Origin: PALSA-350 sp963834445
GTDB lineage: Bacteria; Acidobacteriota; Terriglobia; Terriglobales; Acidobacteriaceae
Assembly: GCA_963834445.1 (NCBI GenBank)
Contig: CAWIBU010000002.1
Coordinates: 992,001-1,056,000, forward strand
Direction of reading: 5' to 3'
DNA: 64,000 bases
Shown here one piece after another: positions 25,801 through 33,663 of this stretch. Both the position numbers and the translations under genes were made by a program. The first letter of the stretch is position 1. Every line of letters starts with the position of its first letter. Below the pieces are notes generated by a model. The model did not search any database, had not been told where the DNA came from, and saw only the letters and a program-made list of their open reading frames with translations.

Positions 25801-26201
25801 AGAGTCGCATCATCGGTCGACAGCGGCGGGGTGGAGGCGGATACGCTCACGGTGTCGGTGGTCGCGCCGACGGAAACGTTGAAGTCGGTGCGCACGGCCT
25901 GGTCGTTGGGCAGGGGTATGCCAACCTTGGTTTCGGTCTTGAAGCCAGTCTGACGAACGGTGATGTCGTAGGTGCCTGCCTTGATAAAGGTGATGGCGTA
26001 GTAGCCGTTGTTGTTGGTCGTCGCGTTGTAGCTTAGCTTCGTGCCCTCTTCTACCGCCTCAACCTGTACCCCCGCAAGCGCCGCGCCGCTCGTATCGAGA
26101 ACGGTTCCGACCAGGGATGTGTTGTTGGCGATTTGCGCGAACGTCGCTGTTGCGTACGCTCCCAGAAACAAACAGATGCAAAGATTCCTTAGCTTCACCA
26201 C
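22821..26201 (-). CDS. TonB-dependent receptor with carboxypeptidase-regulatory-like domain (1)
   Basis: A 1126-residue outer-membrane transporter. The signal peptide (about 1-22) ends at TATFAQ. A CarboxypepD_reg-like beta-sandwich spans about 28-110 (GTVLDTSGAALAGVQVEAVE, NNNGYYAITFIKAGTYDITV). A plug domain (about 120-230; VEDLPINGHNALEIAAL) is followed by a long beta-barrel ending in LSLTGKFIF with a terminal Phe. Such receptors import oligosaccharides or other bulky ligands in Acidobacteriota; the ligand is unknown. The GTG start at 26199-26201 follows GGGAGG at good spacing. A perfect palindrome lies about 150 bp upstream. No degradative enzyme or SusD-like gene is adjacent. Confidence 0.93.
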   Translation of the reverse strand: MVKLRNLCICLFLGAYATATFAQIANNTSLVGTVLDTSGAALAGVQVEAVEEGTKLSYNATTNNNGYYAITFIKAGTYDITVRQTGFKTETKVGIPLPNDQAVRTDFNVSVGATTDTVSVSASTPPLSTDDATLGETFNTKMVEDLPINGHNALEIAALSSNVVIGSKTSYTGVPPGEDFQGAGQREIQNSLTLDGVSIMNNLITTAPARPSSDAISEVQMQSGNYPAQYGAYLGIHINLVSKSGSDDLHGSAYDYIENTIFNAKPFLATPTSKKPVLHYNQYGFALGGPVFIPKLYNGRDKTFFFGSWEKLDQIGQNTSIGSVLTPAMEKGDFSALGGYSITGNTCVPNNGVAICLKDPTTGQYYPGNQIPASELGSANGLIAQKLEAYSLAPNVAGTQNGTLNNLNASYPTNVSITQSLDRIDENIGEHVRLFGRLHWQNLSIVGGTLLPSGSSYGPTDSRNYAFGYTHVITPSLVNDFHLGVNKLFSNNLNYWSQNNLKTAGTSLGIPGFDFDTKYNNPGIPIITFGTSGAGVTGNYQTLGNAGSNWYQDDRTYDLYDEISYTRGRHTIMAGVEFRRLTIGREASNNPLGLFNFAAGTAGSNSTGYATADFVLGLAANNQTPIATIKGSVGQWRDGFFALDNWQATQRLTINYGLRYDLPTVPYSLNGFARILNVDETALIPPTTATSGAAYVPTPGFKFQNPQHDNWGPRIGLAYRATDKLILRGGFGAYYNANQLNSYTLATGNYPFAATVNYTTSPTNLLTFTNPTPGAGKAAPVAGIPGTYVSAFTDNANNKTARSYQWNVDAGYGLWNGAGVDVQYLGSHSIHLDRSFYDNQPLTPGPPGQLNKRRPNQLFGDIRKIQNDAYSHYDAVTVVLRQRTFHQLAGQVSYTWSHDLDLSADSNGGGTLSQQYNPAADYGNANWDIRNRVVGVLTYSLPTFQASNLLVRETLGGWQLNGIVNVQSGLPFNVSLNYNSAGLGQGTQRPNFVHAPHANCSLKNYIHNTTCIDTTAYALPANINAGQYAFGNTSRNTLAGPGFSYQNISLFKDFAIYERLKFQFRAEAFNAFNHPSGGNPNAVIGHDSSPNAQPTFSAFGTVTSVQQIPGTLSGARVLSLTGKFIF

Positions 26202-26680
26202 GCATCCTCCCGAAGAAATGTTTTGCTCGATGTAGTTATCGCCGCGCGATTTTTCGCTGCGGTCGGACCCGGTAGAAGTGGTTCTGAGCGCATTGAAAGC
26301 TGGAGCGCCTGACCAGTACTCCAGGGGTTGGGGCTGTTGCCATGCTTAGCGCTAGGACAACTGTCCTATGCGCGGCAAAAGCTGGCTTTTACAGCCAGGA
26401 GAAAGAATGTTCAAAGGAATTTTAACAATACCCGAGCGAACCTCAACCTAATTTTTTCGATTTCGGAAAAAAGTGAGATGGCCCCATCACTAGCTCCGGC
26501 GGCACTGAGGGTGTGCCGGCGCCGGCTTTGAATCTGCAATCATGGACGAGACAATCGCTGTTACTTGTGCTAATGGTGCGGGACAGGCCGCGAAGGGGGT
26601 GGAGAGGGTTGTCAAATGGGGGACCGGCCAAGGAGATCCTCATTCACGATCACGCGAATCGCGTGGCCGAGCTGCCAGCG
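26202..26680. other. Intergenic region upstream of TonB receptor 1
   Basis: 479 bases without a gene, carrying the receptor's promoter region and the palindrome at 26353-26368. An AT-rich stretch near 26420-26465 (AATTTTAAC, CTAATTTTTTCG) could hold promoter elements. No RNA gene was recognised. Confidence 0.5.
26353..26368. promoter_or_regulatory. Perfect palindrome TAGGACAACTGTCCTA
   Basis: Seven-base arms (TAGGACA / TGTCCTA) around a 2-base centre, about 150 bp upstream of the TonB receptor start at 26201. Its size and symmetry fit a dimeric repressor such as a GntR-type protein. No cognate regulator is adjacent, so the assignment is tentative. Confidence 0.5.
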
Positions 26681-29416
26681 CTATTCCGCATGGAGCACAG
26701 AAATAAGGTCAGTGTGCGCCGCATTCCGGGCGGGCAAGCTGCTTCCCAGCAGGGCAATCAGGGTCATCAGAGCCCACGCGAACGAAAGGGAGATTGGGTC
26801 ATGCACCTTGACGCCCACGAGCATGCTCGCGAGAAGACGGTCGAGGAACCATGCCGCGGCAATGCCGGTAACGCCCCCAGCCAGGATCAGACGCATTGCC
26901 TGCATCACGATCAAGCGCAGCAGTTCAGGTCGCGACGAGCCAAGAGCCAGCCGGATCCCCATTTCCTGCCTGCGCTGATTTACCCAATAGGCAAATACTC
27001 CATAGATGCCGACCCCAGCCAGGATCATGGCCAGCATCGCGAATGAGGCAATCAGCAACATTATGAGCCGCTGTTGAGCGACCGACTGAGATATGCGCTC
27101 GTCCATCGTCGCCATATCAAACAACGGCTGTCCGGGGTCGACTCGATCACCGCCTTGCGCATGGCGTAGGCAAGCGAACGCGGATCGACGATGGTGCGCA
27201 GCAGAATGCCTAATTCTTTTTGCGGGACTTGATCAAACGGCAGATAGATCGCAGGCTTGGCGTTTTCTGTCAAACCGTCGTAGCAGACGTTCTGCGCGAT
27301 GCCCACGATTGTTATCCGCGTGTATTTGTCGTTGCCTTCGATATGCGCGCTGAGTTGCCGGAATTGCCGACCAAATGCGTCTCCGTGGAAGTACTGGTGT
27401 GCAAATGACTGGTTCACATAGGACCGCAGCCTTATCTGCGTTGTCGTCATCGCTGAAAGGTCGGCCTTGCAGCACGGCGTGCCCGCCGCCCGGAAGTATT
27501 GGGGGCTGACGCTGATGGCGCACGCGCGGGGCTGTACCAGGTAGGCCAGCGGAGGTCCATCTCCGAACACGAGACGGGGTGTCCTCATGCAGGATTGATG
27601 CGGAAGTGCACTGGCGATTGCCGCCGCCTGCACACCGGGGAGAGCCTGCAACCGCGGCAGGAGTTGTTGTACAAAGCCACTCAGTTTTTCCGGCGCCTGC
27701 GAGCGGTTGCGTTGTATCTGTGCGGTGAGACACTGGCGTGGGTCAAAGCCGGAGTCGTTTCGCAGCACATTCACAAAACTACGGATGAGCAGTCCCGCGC
27801 CTGAAAGCAGCACCACAGCCAGTCCGATCTCCGCCATCAGCAGAACGCTGCGCACGCGCCCCTGTTGACGTCCGGAGGAAGCGCGCCGCGTCGACCCCTG
27901 AAGCGCCTTTTGCAAATCGCTCCGCGATGCGCCGATCGCCGGAGCAAGACCAAACAAAATTGTCGTCAATAACGTGAGCCCCGCCGCAAATGCAAGGACC
28001 CAGCCGTTGATCTGGACAGCCGCGCTCAACTTGCCGAAAGGCGCCTGCAGTAGCTCCGCCGGGTACGAGCCTGACGAAAACTCGCCCGGCATTCCGCCCC
28101 GGCGAATCAGCCAGGTTGCCACCCCAGCGACTCCCAGTCCCAGGACGGCAGCCATGGCGGCGAGCGTCAAGCTTTCAACCAAAAATTGACGTATGAGCCG
28201 CGAGCGCCCCGCCCCGAGTACACCGCGTAACGCCACTTCATGCTCCCGAGCTACGGTACGAGCCAATTGCAAATTCGCAACATTGGCGCACGCCAGCAAG
28301 GAGCACCGCTCCGACACAGGCCAGCAGAATCAACAGCGGTTCGCGGTCGTCACTGGTCAAGTAACGATGCAGGGGTTCGGCGAGCATCTGCCGCCCTTCC
28401 GCCCACTGGGCAAAGAACGCCGAATAGCCCTTGACGCGATTTTCAGCGAATAGCTTTAGCTCAGCCTGTGCCTGTTGCACACTCACGCCGTCGCGCAGCA
28501 GTGCAATGGTCTGCACGGGCTCAACGGTGATCTCGGCCGTTACGAGATTTGTGTTGGCGCTCAAACCGGCAGGAATGTAAACATCGGGCTCAAGGGCAGG
28601 ATCGGGGAAGATGAAGTGAGCGGGGAGCACGCCTACGACAGTCCACGCCCTTTGCCCAATCGTGATCGTACCGCCGATAATCCTGGCGTTGCCGTTGAAC
28701 TGGCTTTCCCAGAGGCGATGGCTTAGAAGGGCGACGGCGGGGCCACCCTCGCGGTCGTCGCTGCTCAGAAAATTTCGGCCTTCCGCTGGAGTGACATGCA
28801 GTACAGGCAGCAAGTTCGCGGTAATCCCAACGACCTTTACGCGGATAGGATTACCCGTCCCCGTTAGATTTTGGTCGCCACTGTATCCATGGAATGGGTT
28901 GAATACATATCCAGCTACCGAGCTAAACGACTTGAGGCTCGACCGTGCTGCCACGAAGTCCGGCGAAACCAGCGGTCCACCGTTCTCTTTGGGCCATGCC
29001 GCCGAAAGTTCCATCAGGCGACTGGAGCCGGGATACGGGAGAGGGCGTATCAGCAGTGCGTACACTGCCGAAAAGATTGCGGTGGTGGCGCCGATTCCCA
29101 ATCCAAGAGTGATCACCGCGGTCCAGGTAAACGCGGGATTACGCCACATCTGGCGGAGCCCATAGCGAATATCCTGGATAACCGACTCAACGGTCGTGCT
29201 CGCACGCTGATCGCGCACTGCCTGTTTCACCTGTTCGAGCCCCCCACACTCTGTCAAAGCCTGCCTGCGCGCCTCGGTTGGAGATACTCCGCTCTTTATC
29301 TTCTCGTCAGCTATGGCGTCCACATAGCTGCGAATCTCCATATCTAATTCCGTCTCAACCCGCCTCTTGTGCAGCAGTGTTCGCAGCGCGGACATGAGGC
29401 GCGAGCCGATCCTCAT
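26681..29416 (-). pseudogene. ADOP-family ABC permease broken by two frameshifts
   Basis: Three consecutive minus-strand frames make up one ADOP permease. Frame 1 (29416 to about 28300) has the prefix domain, first TM and periplasmic core up to EPLLILLACVGAVLL. Frame 2 (about 28300 to 27120) continues LLACANVANLQLARTVAREH and the second half. Frame 3 (about 27124 to 26681) begins MFDMATMDERISQSVAQQRL and holds the last TM bundle, ending near LISVLHAE. The breaks fall near 28295-28320 and 27115-27130. If the sequence is correct, no full-length permease is made. Two independent sequencing errors are possible but less likely. The upstream PadR gene is intact. Confidence 0.85.
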
Positions 29417-29428
29417 AGGGCCTCCTGG

Positions 29429-29761
29429 TTAGTTCGCTTTCAGAGCGTTCGCGATGGCACGGGAGATCGTCGTCCACTGCTCGGTTTCAATTCCCAACTG
29501 CCGCTCGCCTTGCTTGGTCCGCCGGTAGTATCGCGCACGCCGGTTGTTCTCCGAGTCGCCCCAGAAGGAACTAAGCCATCCAGCCTCTTCCATTCGGTGA
29601 AGGGCCGGAAAGAGCGAACCGGGCCTGACCTTGAACGTGCCGCGAGTGATCTGCTCGACACGCCGGGCAATTCCCAATCCATGGAATTCGCCGTCGCCAA
29701 TCGCCTTGAGGATGAGCAGGTCCAGCGTACCTTGCAGAAGATTTGGCTGATTTCGTTCCAA
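29429..29761 (-). CDS. PadR-family transcriptional regulator (2)
   Basis: A 110-residue PadR protein. LLQGTLDLLILKAI opens the domain, KVRPGSLFPALHRMEEAGW is the recognition region and ENNRRARYYRRTKQGERQL the wing. I chose the TTG at 29759-29761 (Met-Glu-Arg-Asn) because AGGAGAG lies just upstream and residues before it do not match the family; ATGs at 29804-29806 and 29834-29836 are alternatives. A 12-9-12 inverted repeat covers the ribosome-binding site. The gene lies 12 bp upstream of the broken ADOP permease and would have been its partner. Confidence 0.88.
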   Translation of the reverse strand: MERNQPNLLQGTLDLLILKAIGDGEFHGLGIARRVEQITRGTFKVRPGSLFPALHRMEEAGWLSSFWGDSENNRRARYYRRTKQGERQLGIETEQWTTISRAIANALKAN

Positions 29762-29763
29762 CC

Positions 29764-29796
29764 CTACTCTCCTATTGAAGCACGATAGGAGAGTAG
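29764..29796. promoter_or_regulatory. 12-9-12 perfect inverted repeat over PadR ribosome-binding site
   Basis: CTACTCTCCTAT (29764-29775) and ATAGGAGAGTAG (29785-29796) are exact reverse complements around 9 bases. On the gene strand it covers the AGGAG motif directly before the TTG start. It could be a PadR operator or an RNA hairpin hiding the ribosome-binding site. Confidence 0.6.
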
Positions 29797-29836
29797 AGAC
29801 GCTCATACAGAATGCAATAGGAGTTTCGGAGATCAA

Positions 29837-30298
29837 AGAAGCTGTAGCTTACCGTAGGGCCTTGCTTTGGGGTAAAGGCGCACAGCGAAACTCACAGTTT
29901 CCCCGGATTCCTGTCGAAGTTTATGGCGGGCGAACTCATGCGGTTTACGTAACGAGTCCACAGGCATGCTCGCGAGAAGACGATTCAGCAACCAGGTCCG
30001 GCAACGCCGCAACGCAGCACAGCGCTTGGTGGCGCCCGGTGCAGGAAATCCGGATACGTGGGCCGAAAACGACGGGGAGAAGCCCCGTCCAACGCTCTCT
30101 GCAGGTCGAGTAATAGCATTCGAAAAGAATCATCATCGGCCCATGTGCGCCTGAAGCGAAGAAGGGCACCCGTCCAGGGGTCAAGGTTTGGTGGTGAGGG
30201 TGGGGTAGGTCATAGCAACATACTTTTCTGAGGGCTCGCAGATATCCTGGCGGCTCTGTTCGCCAGAGCCGGGCAGTTTTTGACGCCAGGGCGCGATT
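29837..30298. other. Gene-free region with a possible ADOP permease relic
   Basis: Around 29963-29990, GCATGCTCGCGAGAAGACG matches the same string at 26821-26839 inside the ADOP pseudogene (which encodes RLLASMLVG). This suggests a small fragment of a second permease. Nothing else recognisable was found in the remaining bases. Confidence 0.35.
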
Positions 30299-30315
30299 GC
30301 ACGTAAACTACGTGC
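30299..30315. promoter_or_regulatory. GCACGTA-AAC-TACGTGC palindrome upstream of antitoxin gene
   Basis: Seven-base arms around a 3-base centre, with a further CACGTG just downstream (30318-30323), end 20-45 bp before the antitoxin ATG. A short symmetrical repeat here fits an operator for the ribbon-helix-helix antitoxin. Autorepression is inferred from toxin-antitoxin systems in general. Confidence 0.55.
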
Positions 30316-30343
30316 TACACGTGATTTATGTGAAAAGGTCAGA

Positions 30344-30589
30344 ATGACTGGTCCGCGAAAGCAGAACCTCACAGTGAGTCTGAGCTCGGAGACGGTGCGA
30401 AAGGCTAAGGTCCTGGCGGCGAAGCGCTCCACCTCCATCAGTGGTCTTTTGGCGGCGCAGATCGAGGCTCTGGTGAACGCGGACGAAGCGTACGAGAGCG
30501 CGCATCGAGCGGCGCTGGATCTGATGGAGCGGGGATTCCATCTCGGTGGCGTCCATGCAATTCCTCGAGAGGAATTGCATGAGCGGTAA
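30344..30589 (+). CDS. Ribbon-helix-helix-type antitoxin
   Basis: An 81-residue protein. QNLTVSLSSETVRKAKVLAA forms the beta-strand and first helix of a ribbon-helix-helix fold, and STSISGLLAAQIEAL the second helix; the C-terminal half (DEAYESAHRAALDLMERGFH) is the likely toxin-binding tail. Proteins of this type (DUF6364-like) commonly sit before PIN toxins. It overlaps the toxin gene by 11 bp (ATGAGCGGTAA), so translation is coupled. Its own ATG at 30344 lies downstream of AAAAGG. Its last codons form one side of a perfect hairpin. Confidence 0.85.
   Translation: MTGPRKQNLTVSLSSETVRKAKVLAAKRSTSISGLLAAQIEALVNADEAYESAHRAALDLMERGFHLGGVHAIPREELHER
30554..30581 (+). promoter_or_regulatory. Perfect 13-bp-arm hairpin covering the toxin start codon
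   Basis: CATGCAATTCCTC (30554-30566) and GAGGAATTGCATG (30569-30581) are exact reverse complements with a 2-base centre. The right arm contains the toxin's GAGGA ribosome-binding sequence and its ATG (30579-30581). In the mRNA it would hide toxin initiation unless ribosomes translating the antitoxin melt it. Confidence 0.75.
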
Positions 30590-31010
30590 GACCTTCGTCG
30601 ACACGAACGTCTTGATCTACGCCCACGATGTGGACGCGAAGGAAAAGCACGCCATCGCAAAGCGTGCGTTATCTGAGTTATGGGCCAACCGAACGGGCTG
30701 TCTCAGCATGCAGGTCCTGCAGGAATTCTATGTGAACGTGACGAGAAAACTCTCCAGGCCGTTGATGAAGAAGGCTGCCCGCGCCGTCGTGGACCGATAC
30801 GCTATCTGGTGTATCGACACAACACCGGCGGAGATCGCGATCGCTTTCCGTATCGAAGACGAAGCCAGAATCGGATTCTGGGATGCCCTTATCTGCGCCG
30901 TAGCTTTGAAGACAGGTGCAGAGCAGATTCTTTCCGAGGACCTGAACGCGGGGCAAAAGATTGCCGGTGTTCGCATTGTTAACCCTTTCGCCCAACTTAA
31001 GTCGAGTTAG
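30579..31010 (+). CDS. PIN-domain toxin (VapC-like ribonuclease)
   Basis: A 143-residue PIN domain. KTFVDTNVLIYAHD supplies Asp8, VLQEFYVNVT a conserved Glu and GFWDALICAVAL the third acidic residue, giving the Mg2+-binding nuclease site. It is expected to cleave RNA when released from the upstream antitoxin. I chose the ATG at 30579, which overlaps the antitoxin stop; an upstream in-frame start (30546) would lie inside the antitoxin and lacks a ribosome-binding site. The gene is complete, unlike the first toxin-antitoxin pair in the window. Confidence 0.9.
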   Translation: MSGKTFVDTNVLIYAHDVDAKEKHAIAKRALSELWANRTGCLSMQVLQEFYVNVTRKLSRPLMKKAARAVVDRYAIWCIDTTPAEIAIAFRIEDEARIGFWDALICAVALKTGAEQILSEDLNAGQKIAGVRIVNPFAQLKSS

Positions 31011-31058
31011 AGTTTTTCTGGAAACTCACACTTCACGGAGTTGATGTACTCGGTGGTT

Positions 31059-31922
31059 TTAGCTCAGTGGTGGTGGCGTATGCGATCGGCGGTTCTGCTC
31101 CGGCTTCCCAGGTTCGTTGCCGAACCGGTAAGAGGAGGCGGTGATGCTGCCAAACAGCGTTTCTTCGTGGTAGGTGCGTGTGCCCGGCTCGTGCTCTGCG
31201 GCGCCGACGGCAACCAGCAGCGGGATGAAGTGGTCTTCCTGCGGATGACAGAGCCGCGCTGCCGGCGCGCTGCTCCAAGCGATCAGCCTTCGCGTGCGCT
31301 CGGGCGGCGGCGTCAAGCAAACCGTTTCGGTGAGCCAGGTATCGAAGATCTTTGAGGGCGCAGCACCGGCGGCGGAGAAGCCCCGCATGTTGTGGTAACT
31401 CAAACCGGAGCCGACCAGCAGAATTCCTTCGCAACGTAACGGCGCCAGAGCTCTGCCCACCGCGAGGTGGGTGGCTGGGTCGTAATCGGCTCGAATGGAG
31501 AGTTGCACGATGGGCACGTCTGCCTCCGGGTAGACCACGAAGAAAGGGGCGAACACGCCGTGGTCGAAGCCGCGCTGCCCGTCGAGGGTGACCGGGAAGC
31601 CCGCTTGCGACAGCAAGCCCTGCACCCGCCGGGCCAGGTCCGGCGACCCGGGGGCCGGGTAGCTGATGTGGAAGGTGTGCTCCGGAAAGCCGGAGTAGTC
31701 GTAAAGCATGGGCGGATGGGGATTGGCTTGCACGGCGAATCCGGCGGTTTCCCAATGGCCAGAGATGGCGAGAATCGCCCTGGGCCGGACCCCGAGCTCG
31801 CCCGGCATCTGCAGCAGCGAGCGTTCCAGCTGGTCAAATACCCCCGGCATCGTGTCTTTCATCCACGGCCAGGGCCCCCCACCGTGGGAAATGAAGTAGG
31901 TCGGCAGGGGTTGGGTCGTCAT
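31059..31922 (-). CDS. ygiD: Class III extradiol ring-cleavage dioxygenase (YgiD/DODA family)
   Basis: A 287-residue LigB-superfamily enzyme. PTYFISHGGGPW holds the first metal-ligand His, ILAISGHWET the second, YPAPGSPDLARRV follows, and FDHGVFAPFFVVYPEADVPI has the catalytic His region. LVGSGLSYHNMRGF and the late EDHFIPLLVAVGAA are also typical. Family members are annotated as 4,5-DOPA extradiol dioxygenases or act on other catechols, using Zn or Fe; the native substrate is uncertain. The start ATG at 31920-31922 gives the standard length. It is divergent from the Spy-like gene at 32049, with a G/C-rich palindrome between them. Confidence 0.9.
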   Translation of the reverse strand: MTTQPLPTYFISHGGGPWPWMKDTMPGVFDQLERSLLQMPGELGVRPRAILAISGHWETAGFAVQANPHPPMLYDYSGFPEHTFHISYPAPGSPDLARRVQGLLSQAGFPVTLDGQRGFDHGVFAPFFVVYPEADVPIVQLSIRADYDPATHLAVGRALAPLRCEGILLVGSGLSYHNMRGFSAAGAAPSKIFDTWLTETVCLTPPPERTRRLIAWSSAPAARLCHPQEDHFIPLLVAVGAAEHEPGTRTYHEETLFGSITASSYRFGNEPGKPEQNRRSHTPPPLS

Positions 31923-31958
31923 CCTACTATTATTCCATCACCTGCCTGGGGGCTGGGT

Positions 31959-31978
31959 AAACCCCGCAGGGGGTACCT
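31959..31978. promoter_or_regulatory. ACCCC-N3-GGGGGTACC motif in divergent promoter
   Basis: AAACCCCGCAGGGGGTACCT lies between the dioxygenase and Spy-like genes. It shares its arrangement and the GGGGGTACC end with the palindrome at 9715-9735. It may belong to the same regulator's targets. Confidence 0.35.
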
Positions 31979-32048
31979 TCGTCTATTGGGGCGAGATGAT
32001 TTGGCTCCGGCGATCGGGCACAAGCCAATCAATTGCCAAGGAGGAAGC

Positions 32049-32495
32049 ATGAAGGTTTCGTTTGCCCTGTTCGTAGTGCTGGGGCTGTTACCGATGGCCC
32101 AGGCGCAATCTGCCCCGCACACCCCACCCACCCCGGCCATGATGGCGCAACACCAGGTGCAGCGTTATACAACCCTGCTTTCCCTGAGCCCTGCACAGGT
32201 TGAGCAAGCGACCACTTTCTTTACCGCCGAGGCGACGGCGCGTGAGAATGCGCATGCCAGTCAACGCGCTGCCCATCAGGCTCTGGAAGCGGCCATCAAG
32301 AGCAACGATACGGCGACCATTCAGTCCACGGCGGCCACCCTCGGCCAAATGGAAACGGAGACGTTGACTGCCCACTCCATGGCCCAGGCTCAGTTTTATG
32401 CCTTGCTCACCGCCGACCAGAAAGCGAAGTTTTCTGAGTTGGAAGGGGAGCACATGATGTTTGGTCCCGGCCGTGGCGGTCCACCCATGCGGTAG
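32049..32495 (+). CDS. Spy/CpxP-like periplasmic protein (1)
   Basis: A 148-residue exported protein. The signal peptide (1-20) ends MAQAQS. The mature part is rich in Ala and Gln, with helical LSLSPAQVEQATTFFTAEA and YALLTADQKAKFSEL segments, and ends in FGPGRGGPPMR. The LxxxQ-type repeats (SPAQ, TADQ) are those of Spy/CpxP and periplasmic heavy-metal-sensor proteins, which act as stress chaperones or sensors. GGAGGAAGC precedes the ATG. It heads a group with an ECF sigma factor, an anti-sigma factor and a second Spy-like protein. Confidence 0.8.
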   Translation: MKVSFALFVVLGLLPMAQAQSAPHTPPTPAMMAQHQVQRYTTLLSLSPAQVEQATTFFTAEATARENAHASQRAAHQALEAAIKSNDTATIQSTAATLGQMETETLTAHSMAQAQFYALLTADQKAKFSELEGEHMMFGPGRGGPPMR

Positions 32496-32584
32496 ATCAG
32501 CCATAGGCAGCAGCCTCCCTTTCACGGTGCCTGGAGAAAGACCGGAGAGGGTTAAGTTAGACTGCTGCCAGAAAGACGCGTTTC

Positions 32585-33172
32585 ATGGGTGCAATGGAGC
32601 AGGTCATCCAGGCAGCAGAACTTATCCCCGCGCGCGACCGGATGATCGCAGAGCTAGGCGACATGGACACGCTCTGCGCTACTTACCGGTCGCGCATCTA
32701 TCGTTACGCCTTGTTATCGCTGCGCGACCCCGATCTGGCGGAGAGTGTTACCCAGGATTGCTTTCTGCGGGCTTTTAAGGCGCGCGGCAATTTTCGTGGG
32801 GATTGCAGTGTCGCTACCTGGCTCACGCGCATCGCGACCAATCTGGTACGCGATACGACGCGGTCGCGCAAATTTCAGTTCTGGAAAGTGGCGAGCTCGA
32901 GCGCGGTTGAAGTGGGGGCGATGGCCGATCGGCTCCGCTCCCCCGGTGTTTCGGCCGAGGCCGCGATGGTGGCGAGGGAACAGTTATTGCAGGTTTGGGA
33001 AACCGTAGAGGCGCTCTCGGAAAAGCAGCGCAGCGTTTTTATTCTACGGTTTGTCGAAGAGATGGAGCTGGCTGAGATTGCCACGGCGCTGGGTCTGCAT
33101 GTAGGCACAGTGAAGAGCCACCTGCATCGGGCTCTGGCTGCAGTACGCAAGGGAATGGAGAAGACACGATGA
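32585..33172 (+). CDS. ECF-type RNA polymerase sigma factor
   Basis: A 195-residue extracytoplasmic-function sigma-70 factor. Region 2 spans about 25-95 (YRSRIYRYALLSLRDPDLAE, TQDCFLRAFKARGNFRGD, SVATWLTRIATNLVRDTTR). Region 4 spans about 135-190 (LSEKQRSVFILRFVEEMELA, ALGLHVGTVKSHLHRALAAV). Its stop overlaps the start of the anti-sigma gene (ATGA), so the two are translationally coupled. It probably controls its own operon and envelope-stress genes. A second ATG three codons in is an alternative start. Confidence 0.93.
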   Translation: MGAMEQVIQAAELIPARDRMIAELGDMDTLCATYRSRIYRYALLSLRDPDLAESVTQDCFLRAFKARGNFRGDCSVATWLTRIATNLVRDTTRSRKFQFWKVASSSAVEVGAMADRLRSPGVSAEAAMVAREQLLQVWETVEALSEKQRSVFILRFVEEMELAEIATALGLHVGTVKSHLHRALAAVRKGMEKTR

Positions 33173-33663
33173 AGACGAACCATCTGTCCGCGTGGGAGCA
33201 GGAGGAGTATGTGCTCAACGAGCGCACTCCGCAAATGCTTCAGCATTTGACGGAGTGCGCCCCCTGCCGTGCGGCGGTTGAGCTGCTGCAGCAGGGCGCG
33301 GCGACCTACCGTGGCGCTGCCATGGAATGGAGCGCGACGTGCCTGGCAACGCGGCCGCAGCCGGGTATCCGCTGGCATAAGCGGCCCTTAATCGCGTTGC
33401 GTTGGGCTCTGGCTGCGGCAATTCCCCTGGTGCTTTTGTTGCTGGCGTTGGTTCCCCTGCATTTTTCGAAGCCGCAGCCGGCTCAGCCGGTGGCGCAGAT
33501 CAGCGACGATGCACTGCTGGAGCAGGTGGACGAGCAACTCTCAGTGGCTGTTCCCTCGTCGATGGAATCGCTGACCCACTTAGTCTCAGCCGAAAATAAT
33601 GATCGATCTGGCGCTGCAACGACAACTTCGTCAGGGAGCAAACCCATTGTTCAAACCAATTAG
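33169..33663 (+). CDS. Anti-sigma factor with zinc-finger-like motif
   Basis: A 164-residue single-pass membrane protein. The N-terminal cytoplasmic part has HLTECAPC (HxxxCxxC), the zinc-binding anti-sigma signature, within an otherwise short ZAS-like domain. A transmembrane segment lies at about 79-102 (LRWALAAAIPLVLLLLALVP), followed by a periplasmic tail of about 60 residues ending in low-complexity Thr/Ser. It should hold the upstream sigma factor inactive and sense envelope stress through its tail. It overlaps the sigma gene by 4 bp and the second Spy-like gene by 17 bp. Confidence 0.85.
   Translation: MKTNHLSAWEQEEYVLNERTPQMLQHLTECAPCRAAVELLQQGAATYRGAAMEWSATCLATRPQPGIRWHKRPLIALRWALAAAIPLVLLLLALVPLHFSKPQPAQPVAQISDDALLEQVDEQLSVAVPSSMESLTHLVSAENNDRSGAATTTSSGSKPIVQTN

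Noticed and set aside
31033..31755. 240-residue minus-strand frame beside the dioxygenase
   Set aside because: It overlaps the dioxygenase in another frame and is an Arg/Pro-rich shadow; the dioxygenase has clear family motifs.
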